From contig JABAQU010000002.1 of the NCBI GenBank assembly GCA_019187185.1, forward strand, positions 1 to 64,000: a stretch of DNA of 64,000 nt. The letters run 5' to 3'. The stretch comes from Steroidobacteraceae bacterium (GTDB lineage Bacteria > Pseudomonadota > Gammaproteobacteria > Steroidobacterales > Steroidobacteraceae). A model generated the notes under the pieces. That model ran no database searches. It saw nothing but the letters and a program-made list of their open reading frames with translations, and was not told where the DNA came from. Each line of letters begins with the position of its first letter. Position 1 is the stretch's first letter. The translations under genes and the position numbers were made by a program. Of this stretch, positions 1 to 12,323 are shown in pieces.

Positions 1-2
1 CG

Positions 3-827
3 ACGCTCAACTCGGGCGACGTGATCGAGGGCCGCTACAAGTACATCGAGCGGATCGGACGCGGCGCCTTCGGCACGGTGCTGCTGATGGAAGACACGGT
101 GGTCGACGAGCGGCTGATCCTCAAGTTCCTGAACCCGAACGTGGCGCAGGACGAGGAGATCATGAAGCGCTTCGTGCACGAGCTGCGCTACTCGCGCAAG
201 ATCACGCACCAGAACGTCATCCGCATCTACGATTTCCTCTACATCCAGGGGCACTACGCCATTTCGATGGAGTATTTCCCCTCGCACACGCTCGGCGCGG
301 AAATCGTCGGCGAGAAGCCGATGGAACTGAAGCGCGCGATCGGCTTCGCAATGGACATCTGCACCGGAATGACCGTCGCGCATCAGGTCGGTGTCGTGCA
401 CCGCGACCTGAAGCCCGCGAACCTGCTGATCAACAACGACGGCCTCCTCAAGATCGTGGACTTCGGCGTCGCCGCCGCGCAGCGCGAGGGCGACACGCAA
501 CTCACGAAGACGGGCTATGTCATCGGCTCGCCCAAGTACATGGCGCCCGAGCAGATCCTCGGCAAGAAAGTCGACCAGCGGGCCGACATCTACGCGCTCG
601 GCGTGATCGTCTACGAAATGCTGACCGGCGTGCCGCCCTATTCGCGCGGCGATCACATGTCGGTGATGTACCAGCACGTGCAGGGCAAGGCGCGCACCCC
701 GAAGGACCTGAACCCCGCCCTGCCCGAAGGCCTGTCGGAGGTCGTGATGCAGGCGATGGCGGTCGACAAGACGAAGCGCTTCCAGACCATGGAGGAATTC
801 CGGACCGCGCTGTCCCGCTTCCTCTGA
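3..827 (+). CDS. Serine/threonine protein kinase, 5' end probably outside window
   Basis: Hanks-type Ser/Thr kinase catalytic domain. Visible motifs, in order: glycine loop GRGAFG, the ATP-binding lysine in LILKFL, catalytic loop HRDLKPANLL, metal-binding DFG, and the GSPKYMAPEQ substrate/APE segment. All key residues are intact, so it should be active. A GTG at 21 could start a 268-residue bare kinase domain, but it has no Shine-Dalgarno sequence. The frame is also open to the window edge, so the protein may have an N-terminal part to the left. No membrane segment or sensor domain follows the kinase domain. It lies 114 bp upstream of two pilT-type genes in the same direction, so a role in controlling pilus retraction is an inference from position. 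Confidence 0.85.
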   Translation, partial: TLNSGDVIEGRYKYIERIGRGAFGTVLLMEDTVVDERLILKFLNPNVAQDEEIMKRFVHELRYSRKITHQNVIRIYDFLYIQGHYAISMEYFPSHTLGAEIVGEKPMELKRAIGFAMDICTGMTVAHQVGVVHRDLKPANLLINNDGLLKIVDFGVAAAQREGDTQLTKTGYVIGSPKYMAPEQILGKKVDQRADIYALGVIVYEMLTGVPPYSRGDHMSVMYQHVQGKARTPKDLNPALPEGLSEVVMQAMAVDKTKRFQTMEEFRTALSRFL

Positions 828-873
828 CGGCTGTACACTTCGTGCAGTTGGTCAAACTTTTCCGCGTTACCCG

Positions 874-902
874 TTGATCTGACAACGAATTTGGGCTATT
901 CA
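874..902 (+). promoter_or_regulatory. Candidate sigma-70 promoter for the pilT pair
   Basis: TTGATC (874-879) and TATTCA (897-902) are separated by exactly 17 bp. The predicted start near 909 gives a leader of about 33 nt to the pilT GTG. This suggests the two ATPase genes can be expressed independently of the kinase gene. Pattern match only. Confidence 0.45.
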
Positions 903-941
903 GACGGCGCCGGCAGGACCGCCGGCCGTTGAGGAGACCTC

Positions 942-2051
942 GTGGCGCGCATCGACGCCTTCCTGAAGCTCGGCATGCAGCAGGGTTGTTCGGACCTGCA
1001 CCTCGCCGTGGGTGTGCCGCCGATGCTGCGCATGAACGGTGACCTGATGCCGATCAAGTTCCGTGAACTGCGCGACAGCGAACTCGAAGGTTATGTCACC
1101 GAGATCCTGACGAAATCACAGGCCGATCATTTCGCCCAGGGCCACGATCTCGATTTTTCCTATGTTTCTGGCGAAGGCGGGCGCTTTCGCGTCAATGTCT
1201 ATCGCAAGGATACGGGCATCGGCGCGGCGTTTCGCGCGATTCCGACCGACATCCCGACGATCGACCGGCTCGCGCTGCCGCCGATCGTCAAGAAGCTCTG
1301 CGACTACCACCAGGGCATGATCCTCGTGACCGGCTCGACCGGCACCGGCAAGTCGACCACGCTCGCCGCGATGATCGATCTGCTGAACACGTCCCGCAAG
1401 CTGAACATCGTCAGCCTCGAGGATCCGATCGAGTTCGTGCACCGGAGCAAGCAGAGCCAGGTCATCCAGCGCGAGCTCGGCACGCACATTCCGACCTTCG
1501 CCGAGGGCGTGCGCGCCGCGATGCGCGAAGACCCCGACGTGATCCTGGTCGGCGAGCTGCGCGACGCCGAGACGATCTCGATGGCGATGACCGCGGCCGA
1601 GACCGGCCACCTCGTGCTCGGCACGCTGCACACGACGAGCGCGACGAAGACGATCGATCGCGTGATCGACGCGTTGCCGGTCGAGGAGCGCGAGCAGACC
1701 AAGAGCTTCCTCACGCAGAGCCTGCTCGCCGTCGTCACGCAGGTCCTCGTCAAGGGCGCCGAGAATCGCGGCCGCCGGGCGATCTGCGAAGTGATGGTGA
1801 TGACCAAGGCGATCGCCAAGCTGATCCAGAGCGACCAGACGCACCAGCTGCCGAGCCAGCTGCAGACCGGGCGGGACCTCGGCATGCAGCTGCTCGACCA
1901 GGCGCTGCTCGCTGCCGTGACCGCGAAGGAAATCGACCCGGACGACGCATACAACTATGCGAGCGACAAGCGCCTGTTCCAGAAGTTCGTGACCGACACG
2001 AGCATGCTGCCGAAGCTCGAGCCGCCCGCACCCGCGGCGAGCGCCGGCTGA
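942..2051 (+). CDS. pilT: Type IV pilus retraction ATPase, PilT family (first copy)
   Basis: Hexameric AAA-type secretion ATPase that depolymerises type IV pili at the inner membrane. 369 aa, slightly longer than the usual ~345. The N-terminal PAS-like region contains the PilT signature QGCSDLHL. Walker A GSTGTGKST lies near residues 131-139, the Asp box around EDPIEFVH, Walker B in DPDVILVGELRD, and the His box around LGTLHTTSA. The C-terminal tail is a low-complexity Pro/Ala stretch. The GTG start at 942 is chosen because a GAGGAG Shine-Dalgarno lies a few bases upstream. It is followed after 10 bp by a second, related ATPase, so the pair resembles pilT-pilU. The copies are too alike in motifs to assign T and U firmly by eye. 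Confidence 0.9.
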   Translation: MARIDAFLKLGMQQGCSDLHLAVGVPPMLRMNGDLMPIKFRELRDSELEGYVTEILTKSQADHFAQGHDLDFSYVSGEGGRFRVNVYRKDTGIGAAFRAIPTDIPTIDRLALPPIVKKLCDYHQGMILVTGSTGTGKSTTLAAMIDLLNTSRKLNIVSLEDPIEFVHRSKQSQVIQRELGTHIPTFAEGVRAAMREDPDVILVGELRDAETISMAMTAAETGHLVLGTLHTTSATKTIDRVIDALPVEEREQTKSFLTQSLLAVVTQVLVKGAENRGRRAICEVMVMTKAIAKLIQSDQTHQLPSQLQTGRDLGMQLLDQALLAAVTAKEIDPDDAYNYASDKRLFQKFVTDTSMLPKLEPPAPAASAG

Positions 2052-2061
2052 GGCGCCCTGC

Positions 2062-3123
2062 ATGCCGCGCATCGACGAATATCTCGGCGAGATCCTCGAC
2101 CGCAAGGGCTCGGACCTCCATTTCCTCGCGGGCGACCCGCCGCGCATCCGCCTGTACGGCGACCTCTCGCCGCTGCGCAACGAGCGCCTCGAGGCCGCGA
2201 CGGTCAAGGAGATCCTGTACGAAATCATGCCGCGCAAGGCGGTCGACCGCTTCGAGTCGCAGGACGGCGCCGACTTCGCCTACACGTTGCCGGGGCGCGG
2301 CCGCTTCCGCGTCAACGTGCTGCGGCACCTGAACGGCATGGGCGCGGTGTTTCGCGCGATCCCCTCCAAGGCGCTGACACTCGAGGAGCTGAACCTGCCG
2401 CAGGCCGTGCGCCAGCTGTGCCGCGCGAACAACGGGCTCATCCTCGTGACCGGCAAGACCGGTTCGGGCAAGTCCACGACCCTCGCAGCGATGATCGACG
2501 ACATCAACCGCCGCGAAAAGGGCCACATCCTCACGGTCGAGGACCCGATCGAGTTCGTGCACGAACGCAAGAACTGCCTCGTGAGCCAGCGCGAAATCGG
2601 CGCGCACGCGGCGAGCTTCGCCTCCGCGCTGCATTCCGCCCTGCGCGAGGATCCGGACGTGATCCTGGTCGGCGAGTTGCGCGATCTCGAGACGATGAGC
2701 ATCGCCGTCACGGCCGCCGAGATGGGCATCCTCGTGATGGGCACGCTGCACACGAATGGCGCCGCACCGACCGTCGATCGCATGGTGAACGCCTTTCCGT
2801 CCGACAAGCAGTCGCACGTGCGCACGATGCTCTCGACATCGCTGCGCGGCGTGATTTCGCAGCAGCTGCTGCAGCGCGCCGACAGGAACGGCCGCGTCGC
2901 GGCGCTCGAGGTGCTCGTGAACACCTCCGCCGTCTCGAACCTGATCCGCCAGGGCAAGCTCGACCAGCTCGAGACCGTGATGCAATCCGGCGCCCAGGCC
3001 GGCATGCGCACGATGGACAGCGCGATCGAGCAGCTGCTGCGCGAGCGGCAGATCACCGGCAAGGAAGCCTACAAGAAGGGCATCAACAAGGCGAAGTTCG
3101 AGCCGGTGAAAGACCAGGGTTAG
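2062..3123 (+). CDS. PilT/PilU-type pilus retraction ATPase (second copy)
   Basis: Second retraction ATPase paralogue, 353 aa, in the same operon as the preceding one. It carries KGSDLHF near the N-terminus, Walker A GKTGSGKST, EDPIEFVHE, Walker B DPDVILVGELRD and the His box MGTLHTNGA. PilU proteins act as accessory ATPases that help PilT retract pili under load. By position this copy is the best pilU candidate, but PilU-specific C-terminal features cannot be checked by eye. The ATG start is 10 bp after the previous stop. Strong identity over the catalytic core suggests an old tandem duplication. Confidence 0.85.
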   Translation: MPRIDEYLGEILDRKGSDLHFLAGDPPRIRLYGDLSPLRNERLEAATVKEILYEIMPRKAVDRFESQDGADFAYTLPGRGRFRVNVLRHLNGMGAVFRAIPSKALTLEELNLPQAVRQLCRANNGLILVTGKTGSGKSTTLAAMIDDINRREKGHILTVEDPIEFVHERKNCLVSQREIGAHAASFASALHSALREDPDVILVGELRDLETMSIAVTAAEMGILVMGTLHTNGAAPTVDRMVNAFPSDKQSHVRTMLSTSLRGVISQQLLQRADRNGRVAALEVLVNTSAVSNLIRQGKLDQLETVMQSGAQAGMRTMDSAIEQLLRERQITGKEAYKKGINKAKFEPVKDQG

Positions 3124-3147
3124 CGGCGGGCGCTCGACGCCCCGACC

Positions 3148-3180
3148 GTTCGCTGTTCGCTGTTCGCTGTTCGCCGTTCC
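3148..3180. repeat. Short tandem heptamer repeat (GTTCGCT x4)
   Basis: Three exact GTTCGCT units are followed by GTTCGCC and a partial GTTCC, all in the 72-bp gap between the second pilus ATPase and metG. The array ends about 15 bp before the metG ATG, so changes in copy number could alter metG leader spacing. It is a clear perfect repeat; any function is inference. Confidence 0.8.
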
Positions 3181-3195
3181 TAGTACGCTTTACCC

Positions 3196-5223
3196 ATGCG
3201 CAAGATCCTCGTCACGAGCGCCCTTCCCTATGCGAACGGCCCGCTGCACCTCGGCCACATCATCGAGGCCGTGCAGACGGATATCTGGGTGCGGCTGCAG
3301 AAGATGCTCGGCCACGACTGCCTGTACGTGTGTGCCGAGGACGCGCACGGCACACCGATCATGATCCGCGCGCAGATCGAGGGCGTGACTCCCGAGGCGC
3401 TGATCGCGCGCGTCGCGGCCGAGCACGCACGCGACTACGCCGGCTTTCTCGTCGAGCACGACCAGTTCCACAGCACCCATTCGCCCGAGAATCGCAAGCA
3501 CGCGAACGCGATGTACGCGAGCCTGCGGGATGCGGGCCACATCACGCGCCGCCCGGTCCGCCAGGCCTACGACGAGAGCGCGGGGATGTTCCTGCCGGAT
3601 CGCTATGTCAAGGGCGGCTGCCCACGATGCGGCGCGGCCGACCAGTACGGCGACTCCTGCGAGAACTGCGGCGCGACCTACTCGCCGTCCGACCTCGTCA
3701 ATCCCGTGTCGACCGTGAGCGGCAGCGTGCCGGTCTGGCGCGAGTCCGACCATCTCTTCTTCCGCCTCGGCGCCTTCGAGGAAATGCTGCGCGACTGGCT
3801 CGCCACCGACGCGCTGCAGCCGGGCGTGCGCGCCAAGCTCGCCGAATGGTTCGACGCGGGCCTCAAGGACTGGGACATCTCGCGCGACCACCCGTATTTC
3901 GGCTTCGAGATCCCCGGCGAGCCCGGCAAGTATTTCTATGTGTGGTTCGATGCGCCGATCGGCTATCTCGCGAGCTTCACGGCCCTGTGCCGGCGCACGG
4001 GACGCAGCTTCGAGGAGTACCTGCGGCCGGACAGCCGCGCCGAGCTGTACCACTTCATCGGCAAGGACATCAGCTACTTCCACACGCTCTTCTGGCCGGC
4101 CGTGCTCGCGGGCGCGGGAATGCGCAAGCCGACGGCGGTCTACGTGCACGGCTTCCTGACCGTCAACGGCCAGAAAATGTCGAAATCGCGCGGCACCTTC
4201 ATCACCGCGCGCCGCTACCTCGATCACCTGCCGGCCGAGCCGCTGCGCTACTACTTCGCGGCGAAGCTCGGGCCCGACCTCGACGACATCGACCTCAACC
4301 TCGACGACCTCGTCGCGCGCGTCAATTCCGACATCGTCGGCAAGCTCGTCAACATCGCCAGCCGCTGCGCGGGCTTCGTCGCGCGCGCCGGCGGCGTACT
4401 CGCCGACCGGCTCCCGGATCCGGTCCTGTACGAGGAACTGGCCGGGGCACGCGGCCGCATCGCCGCGCTGTTCGATGCGCGCGACTACGCGGCGGCGATC
4501 CGCGAAGTGATGCTGCTCGCCGACCGCGCGAACCAGTATGTCGACCATCACAAGCCCTGGGCGCTCGCGAAAGACCCGGCGCGCGCCGGCGAGGCCCTCG
4601 CGATCGCGACGCAGGGCGTGAACCTCTTTCGCGTACTGATGACCTGGCTCGCGCCTGTCCTGCCCGGCATTGCGCAGGACGCCGGCCGCTTCCTCGGCGT
4701 ACCGCTCGATCGCTGGGATGCGATTGCGACTCCGCTGCTCGGCGTGCGGATCAACGAATTCCGCCCGCTCGCGACCCGGCTCGACCGCAAGCAGATCGAG
4801 GCGATGCTCGCGGCCGAGGCGCCCGCCACGCCCGCGCCTGCGAGGCCGGCCGCCGCGAAGGCGACGGCCGCACCCACGCAGGCGGCCACGATGCACGCGG
4901 ACATCAAGGATTTCACGAAGCTCGACCTGCGGGTTGCGAAGATCACGGGCGCGGCCGCAGTGGATGGTTCCGACAAGCTGCTGCGGCTCGACCTCGATCT
5001 CGGCGGCGAGCACCGGACGGTCTTCTCCGGCATCCGCGCGGCGTATGAACCGGCGCAACTGACGGGCCGGCTCGTGCTGATGGTCGCCAATCTCGCGCCA
5101 CGCAAGATGCGCTTTGGCGTCTCGGAGGGCATGGTGCTCTGCGCGAGCGGCGACGACGATGCGCAGGGCCTCTATCTGCTGTCGCCCGACAGCGGCGCCA
5201 CACCCGGCATGAAAGTGACGTGA
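3196..5223 (+). CDS. metG: Methionyl-tRNA synthetase
   Basis: Charges tRNA-Met with methionine in the cytosol (class Ia synthetase). 675 aa, the full-length form with a C-terminal dimerisation/tRNA-binding domain. The ATP-binding HIGH motif is seen as HLGH near residue 18. A CxxC-type zinc knuckle ([18 protein letters not shown]) lies around residues 140-160, and the KMSKS loop is at about residue 327. A Pro/Ala linker near residue 540 leads into an EMAP-II-like tRNA-binding domain that begins around [14 protein letters not shown]. The stop overlaps the next start, so rnfB is translationally coupled to it. Confidence 0.97.
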   Translation: MRKILVTSALPYANGPLHLGHIIEAVQTDIWVRLQKMLGHDCLYVCAEDAHGTPIMIRAQIEGVTPEALIARVAAEHARDYAGFLVEHDQFHSTHSPENRKHANAMYASLRDAGHITRRPVRQAYDESAGMFLPDRYVKGGCPRCGAADQYGDSCENCGATYSPSDLVNPVSTVSGSVPVWRESDHLFFRLGAFEEMLRDWLATDALQPGVRAKLAEWFDAGLKDWDISRDHPYFGFEIPGEPGKYFYVWFDAPIGYLASFTALCRRTGRSFEEYLRPDSRAELYHFIGKDISYFHTLFWPAVLAGAGMRKPTAVYVHGFLTVNGQKMSKSRGTFITARRYLDHLPAEPLRYYFAAKLGPDLDDIDLNLDDLVARVNSDIVGKLVNIASRCAGFVARAGGVLADRLPDPVLYEELAGARGRIAALFDARDYAAAIREVMLLADRANQYVDHHKPWALAKDPARAGEALAIATQGVNLFRVLMTWLAPVLPGIAQDAGRFLGVPLDRWDAIATPLLGVRINEFRPLATRLDRKQIEAMLAAEAPATPAPARPAAAKATAAPTQAATMHADIKDFTKLDLRVAKITGAAAVDGSDKLLRLDLDLGGEHRTVFSGIRAAYEPAQLTGRLVLMVANLAPRKMRFGVSEGMVLCASGDDDAQGLYLLSPDSGATPGMKVT

Positions 5224-5765
5224 ACGACGAACGTGACGTGAACGTCGCAGCCATTGATGCACTGCTGCCGCAGACCCAGTGCACGCGCTGCGGCCATGAC
5301 GGCTGCCGGCCGTATGCCGAGGCCATCGCCGCGAAGGCGGCCGACATCAACCAGTGCCCACCCGGCGGCGCACGCACGATCGAGGCGCTCGCGCAACTCC
5401 TCGAACGGCCGGTGCTGCCACTGAATCCGGCCAACGGTGTCGAACAGCCCGAGCGGGTCGCGGTGATCGACGAGTCCCGGTGCATCGGCTGCGCGAAATG
5501 CCTGCCACCCTGCCCGGTCGATGCGATCGTCGGCGCAGGACGGCACATGCACACGGTCATCGCCGCGCTCTGCACGGGCTGCGAGCTGTGCGTCGCGCCC
5601 TGCCCCGTCGACTGCATCTCGATGCAACCGCGACCGGCGTTTGCACCCGATCCGCCCGGCGCGGACGACAACCGCCGACGTTACGCGGCGCGCAATGCGC
5701 GAATCGCGCGCCGCGAAGCCGGGCGCGCGGCCCTGCTGGCAGCCCGCAAGGAGGCCGCCGGTTGA
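5220..5765 (+). CDS. rnfB: RnfB-like ferredoxin-type electron transport protein (stand-alone)
   Basis: Iron-sulfur protein of the RnfB/RsxB family, 181 aa. Near the N-terminus it has the Fe-S (FeS) domain with [16 protein letters not shown]. Two 4Fe-4S ferredoxin motifs follow ([12 protein letters not shown] and [12 protein letters not shown]). The hydrophobic membrane anchor that begins canonical RnfB is absent, and no rnfA, C, D, G or E is nearby. It may therefore serve as a soluble electron carrier rather than part of an Rnf pump. The GTG start overlaps the metG stop (GTGA). The C-terminus is a charged Arg/Ala helix. The metG-rnfB-nth order is known from Xanthomonas-type genomes, and a role supplying electrons to the Fe-S enzyme Nth is speculative. 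Confidence 0.88.
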   Translation: MNDERDVNVAAIDALLPQTQCTRCGHDGCRPYAEAIAAKAADINQCPPGGARTIEALAQLLERPVLPLNPANGVEQPERVAVIDESRCIGCAKCLPPCPVDAIVGAGRHMHTVIAALCTGCELCVAPCPVDCISMQPRPAFAPDPPGADDNRRRYAARNARIARREAGRAALLAARKEAAG

Positions 5766-6421
5766 GCAAGGCCCCGGCGAGGCGCTACAAGCCGATGACG
5801 ACACGGCGGCGGCGCGCGATCTTCGAGCGGCTGCGCGCGGCAAACCCGCACCCGCAGACCGAGCTCGAGTACGCCTCGCCGTTCGAGCTGCTGGTCGCGG
5901 TCGTGCTGTCCGCGCAGGCGACCGACAGGAGCGTCAATGCCGCCACGCGCAAGCTGTTCCCGGTGGCGCACACGCCTGCCGCGATCCTCGCGCTCGGTGT
6001 CGACGGACTATCGGGCTACATCCGCACCATCGGGCTCTTTCGCACGAAGGCCCGGCACCTGGTCGAAACGAGCCGCCTGCTGCTCGAACGCCACGGCGGC
6101 GCCGTGCCGCGCGACCGCACGGCGCTCGAGGCGCTGCCGGGGGTCGGCCGCAAGACCGCGAACGTGATCCTGAACACCGCATTCGGCGAGCCGACAATCG
6201 CGGTCGACACGCACATCTTCCGCGTGGCGAACCGCACCGGGCTCGCCGTCGGCAGGACGCCGCGCGAAGTCGAGGACATTCTCGTCGCAACGACGCCGCA
6301 GGAGTTCCGGCGGGATGCGCATCATTGGCTCATCCTGCACGGCCGCTACGTATGCACGGCGCGCAAGCCCGACTGCGCGCACTGCGTGATCCGGCGCTAC
6401 TGCGACTTGCGCGGGATATAG
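5762..6421 (+). CDS. nth: Endonuclease III (base excision repair)
   Basis: DNA glycosylase/AP lyase that removes oxidised pyrimidines. About 219 aa. The helix-hairpin-helix [13 protein letters not shown] carries the catalytic lysine, and the catalytic Asp is in VDTHIFRV. The C-terminal [4Fe-4S] cysteines follow the C-x6-C-x2-C-x5-C pattern. I chose the TTG start at 5762: an AAGGAGG Shine-Dalgarno at 5748-5754 sits 7 bp upstream, and the TTG overlaps the rnfB stop (TTGA). The first in-frame ATG at 5795 has no such site. The 3' end overlaps the 3' end of lpdA on the other strand by 25 bp. Confidence 0.95.
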   Translation: MSKAPARRYKPMTTRRRRAIFERLRAANPHPQTELEYASPFELLVAVVLSAQATDRSVNAATRKLFPVAHTPAAILALGVDGLSGYIRTIGLFRTKARHLVETSRLLLERHGGAVPRDRTALEALPGVGRKTANVILNTAFGEPTIAVDTHIFRVANRTGLAVGRTPREVEDILVATTPQEFRRDAHHWLILHGRYVCTARKPDCAHCVIRRYCDLRGI

Positions 6422-8229
6422 AGGTCGGTCAGCGTCCCCTCGAACGCTTCGGCCGAGAGCGCCACCGTTTCCGAGAGCGTGGGGTGCGGATGGATGGTGA
6501 GGGCGATGTCCGCGGCATCGGCACCCATCTCGATCGCGAGTGCTGCCTCCGCGATGAGTTCCCCGGCATTCGGCCCGATGATGCCGGCCCCGAGCAGGCG
6601 ACGCGTGTCCGGATCGAACAGCAGCTTGGTGAATCCTTCCTCGCGCGCCATCGACAGCGCGCGGCCACTTGCGATCCACGGAAAGCTGCCCTTCTTCACC
6701 GGGATACCGCGCGCCTTCGCGTCGATCTCGGTCAGGCCGACCCAGGCGACTTCCGGGTCGGTGTACGCCACCGACGGTATGACGCGCGCATCGAACGCAC
6801 TCTTGTGGCCGGCCGCAACCTCGGCGGCCACCTTCGCCTCGTGCGTCGCCTTGTGCGCGAGCATCGGCTGGCCGACGATGTCGCCGATCGCGAAGATGTG
6901 CGGCACGCTGGTGCGCATCTGGCGGTCGACGGTCACGTAGCCGCGCTCGTTCACGGCGAGGCCCGCGGCCTCGGCACCGATCCGTGCACCGTTCGGCACG
7001 CGGCCGACGGCGATCAGCACCCGGTCGTACAGCTCCTCGCCGCGGACATCGGCGCCCTCGCCGCGCGCATCCGCCCCTTCGAACCGCACGCGGATGCCGC
7101 CCGCCTCCGCGGTCATGCCGACCACCTTCGCCCCGGTCAGGATGCGCTCGTAGCGCGCGCGCAGGCGCTTCTCGAGCGGCCGCACGAGATCCGGGTCGGC
7201 GCCCGGCATCAGCTGCGCGGTCAGCTCGACGACACTCACCTTCGACCCGAGCGCCGCGTACACGCAGGCCATCTCGAGGCCGATGATGCCGCCACCGACC
7301 ACGAGCATCCTCTGCGGGATATCGGCGAGCTCGAGCGCGCCGGTCGAATCCATGATGCGGGGGTCGGCCGGCACGAAGGGCAGCGTCATCGGCTCAGAGC
7401 CCGCAGCGACGATGCATTGTTCGAAACGGATCCGTTCACGCGAGCCGTCGCTGCGCGTCACTTCGAGCACGTGCGGGTGAATGAAGCGGCCGCTGCCGTC
7501 GACGACATCGACCCTGCGCTGCTTCGCGAGCACGTTCAAGCCGTTGGTGAGCCGCTTGACGACGCCCTGCTTCCACGCGCGCAGCTTTGCGAGGTCGATG
7601 CGGGGCCGCCCGAACTCGATGCCGTGCGCGGCCATGTCCGCCGCGTCCTCGATCACCTTCGCGGCATGCAGCAGCGCCTTCGACGGGATGCAGCCGACGT
7701 TGAGGCAGACACCCCCGAGCATGGGCCAGCGTTCGACGAGCGTGACGGCGAGGCCGAGATCGGCGGCGCGATAGGCGGCGGTGTAGCCGCCCGGCCCGGC
7801 GCCGAGCACCAGCAGCTGTGTCGTGCGATCGACCGGCAGCTCCTCGGGCAGGCCCGAGAGCTGCAGGAGCACCTTCGTGCGCAGCGATTCCTCGTCGCTC
7901 GCCCTGGGCGCCGGGGCCGGCGCAGCGGCCGACGCCTCGTGGTCGGTCGCACGGCGTCCGCCTGCCGCCGGCTTCACCGGTGCGGCGGCCGCGCCGACAT
8001 CGATGCGGGCGATGACTGATCCGGCCGAGATGCGGTCGTCCTTGCGCACGGTCAGCTCGACCAGCGTGCCGGCGAGCGGGCTCGGCACGTCCATCGTCGC
8101 CTTGTCGGTCTCGAGCGTGACGAGCGGCGTGTCGACCTCGATCCGGTCGCCGACCGTCACGAGGAGATCGATGACCGGCACATCCTTGTTGCCCCCGAGG
8201 TCGGGAACGAGGACGTCGCGTATCGTCAC
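6397..8229 (-). CDS. lpdA: Dihydrolipoamide dehydrogenase (E3) with N-terminal lipoyl domain
   Basis: E3 of the pyruvate dehydrogenase complex; it reoxidises dihydrolipoyl groups with FAD and NAD+. About 610 aa, longer than plain E3 (~470) because residues 1-80 form a lipoyl domain with the lipoylation lysine in ETDKATMDVP. A Pro/Ala linker follows. The FAD motif is LGAGPGGYTAAY, the redox disulfide GGVCLNVGCIPSK lies near residues 172-182, the NAD motif is VVGGGIIGLEMA, and the C-terminal active-site HPHPTLSE is present. The GTG start at 8229 overlaps the aceF stop (GTGA). Lipoyl-bearing E3 proteins are known in Neisseria and related proteobacteria. The 3' end runs 25 bp into nth. Confidence 0.95.
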   Translation of the reverse strand: MTIRDVLVPDLGGNKDVPVIDLLVTVGDRIEVDTPLVTLETDKATMDVPSPLAGTLVELTVRKDDRISAGSVIARIDVGAAAAPVKPAAGGRRATDHEASAAAPAPAPRASDEESLRTKVLLQLSGLPEELPVDRTTQLLVLGAGPGGYTAAYRAADLGLAVTLVERWPMLGGVCLNVGCIPSKALLHAAKVIEDAADMAAHGIEFGRPRIDLAKLRAWKQGVVKRLTNGLNVLAKQRRVDVVDGSGRFIHPHVLEVTRSDGSRERIRFEQCIVAAGSEPMTLPFVPADPRIMDSTGALELADIPQRMLVVGGGIIGLEMACVYAALGSKVSVVELTAQLMPGADPDLVRPLEKRLRARYERILTGAKVVGMTAEAGGIRVRFEGADARGEGADVRGEELYDRVLIAVGRVPNGARIGAEAAGLAVNERGYVTVDRQMRTSVPHIFAIGDIVGQPMLAHKATHEAKVAAEVAAGHKSAFDARVIPSVAYTDPEVAWVGLTEIDAKARGIPVKKGSFPWIASGRALSMAREEGFTKLLFDPDTRRLLGAGIIGPNAGELIAEAALAIEMGADAADIALTIHPHPTLSETVALSAEAFEGTLTDLYIPRKSQ

Positions 8230-9602
8230 GGCACGGCCTCGAGCAGCGCCTGTGGGTCGGCGAGCCGGGCCGCGAGGTCGGTCGTGAAGCGCGCCGCGAG
8301 GGCACCGTCGATCACGCGATGGTCGTACGACAGCGACAGCGGCAGCATGAGCCGCGGCACGAAGGCGCCGTCCTGCCACACCGGCCTCATCGATGCGCGC
8401 GACACGCCGAGGATCGCCACCTCCGGGGCGTTGATGATCGGCGTGAACGCCGTGCCGCCGATGCCGCCGAGGCTCGAGATCGTGAAGCTGCCGCCCTGCA
8501 TGTCGGCGGCGGGCAGCTTGCCGTCGCGCGCCTTCGCGGCGAGCTCGGCGAGCGCGCGCGCGAGCTCGTAGATGTCCTTGCGGTCGGCATCGCGGACGAC
8601 CGGCACGAGCAGCCCGTTCGGCGTGTCGGCGGCGAAACCCACGTGGATGTACTTCTTGTAGACGAGGTTCTGCCGTGATTCGTCGAGCGACGCATTGAAC
8701 TGCGGGAACTGCTGCAGCGTGCGCACACAGGCGCGCATGATGAAGGCGAGCGGCGTCAGCTTCACGCCCGATTTCGCGGCTCGCCCCTTGAGCTTTTCCC
8801 GCGTGGCCTCGAGCGCCGTGATGTCGGCTTCGTCGAACTGCGTGACGTGCGGCAGGTTCACCCAGGACGCATGCAATCGCGCGCTCGAGATTCTCTGGAT
8901 GCGGCCGAGCGGCTTCACTTCGACGGCGCCGAATGCCGCGAAGTCCACCACCGGCACCGCCGGCAGCGCCGCGCCGCCCGCCGCTGCGGCCGCGCCGCCC
9001 GTCAGCACCTGCTTCACGAACGCCTTGACGTCGGCCGCGGTGATCCGGCCCTTCTGCCCGCTGCCCCGCACGCGACCGAGATCCACACCGAGTTCGCGTG
9101 CCAGCTTGCGCACCGAGGGGCTCGCGTAAGCGCGCGAGAAGCCCGCCTCGTCGATCGGGGCCGGCGCGAGCGCCTCGGGGCTCTCCGGCACCGTGGCCTG
9201 TGCTGCCGTCACGGCGGGCACGGGAGCCGCGGCAGGTGGCGGCGCCACGGCGGCCGGCTGCGGTGGCGCGGTGGCGGGCGGCCGCGCGGCAGCGGGCGGT
9301 GGCGCAGCCGCGGATGATGCGGCGGCGGGCACGGCTGCGACGGCCGCAGCCGCCACGTCCTCCTCGCTGCGCACCGTCACGACGAGGTCTCCCTGATTGA
9401 TCGTGCCACCCTTCTGCACGTGGACAGTCTCGACGACGCCTGCAGCGGTCGCGGGCACGTCCATCGTCGCCTTCTCGGTCTCGAGCGTGACGAGCGCCGC
9501 TTCCGGCTCGACCCGGTCGCCGGGCTTGACCAGCACGTCGATGACGGCGACGTCCTTGAAGTTGCCCATGTCGGGCACGCGCATCTCGATGAGACGGCTC
9601 AT
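8226..9602 (-). CDS. aceF: Dihydrolipoamide acetyltransferase (E2)
   Basis: E2 core of pyruvate dehydrogenase, which transfers acetyl from lipoate to CoA. 458 aa. There is one N-terminal lipoyl domain with lysine in LETEKATMDVP (about residue 45), then a long Ala/Pro-rich swinging linker. The peripheral subunit-binding domain begins ASPSVRKLARELGVDL around residue 165, and the catalytic domain ends with the active-site SYDHRVIDGA. Many gammaproteobacterial AceF proteins carry two or three lipoyl domains. This one has a single domain, and the E3 supplies another. It starts 7 bp after aceE and overlaps lpdA by 4 bp. Confidence 0.96.
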   Translation of the reverse strand: MSRLIEMRVPDMGNFKDVAVIDVLVKPGDRVEPEAALVTLETEKATMDVPATAAGVVETVHVQKGGTINQGDLVVTVRSEEDVAAAAVAAVPAAASSAAAPPPAAARPPATAPPQPAAVAPPPAAAPVPAVTAAQATVPESPEALAPAPIDEAGFSRAYASPSVRKLARELGVDLGRVRGSGQKGRITAADVKAFVKQVLTGGAAAAAGGAALPAVPVVDFAAFGAVEVKPLGRIQRISSARLHASWVNLPHVTQFDEADITALEATREKLKGRAAKSGVKLTPLAFIMRACVRTLQQFPQFNASLDESRQNLVYKKYIHVGFAADTPNGLLVPVVRDADRKDIYELARALAELAAKARDGKLPAADMQGGSFTISSLGGIGGTAFTPIINAPEVAILGVSRASMRPVWQDGAFVPRLMLPLSLSYDHRVIDGALAARFTTDLAARLADPQALLEAVP

Positions 9603-9609
9603 GCGATGC

Positions 9610-12273
<2,664 letters not shown>

Positions 12274-12295
12274 CTCGATTCAATGTCCCGATGGT

Positions 12296-12311
12296 GCGGC
12301 GAAAGCGCCGC
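12296..12311 (-). other. Small GC hairpin in the aceE leader
   Basis: A 6-bp stem (GCGGCG/CGCCGC) with a 4-nt loop lies about 23-38 nt upstream of the aceE start codon. It is perfect but short, and any effect on aceE expression is inference. Confidence 0.4.
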
Positions 12312-12323
12312 GCGTGGCGTGTG

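Noticed and set aside
3190-5262. 690-codon minus-strand frame opposite metG
   Set aside because: It is antisense to metG with no recognisable motif and no ribosome binding site.
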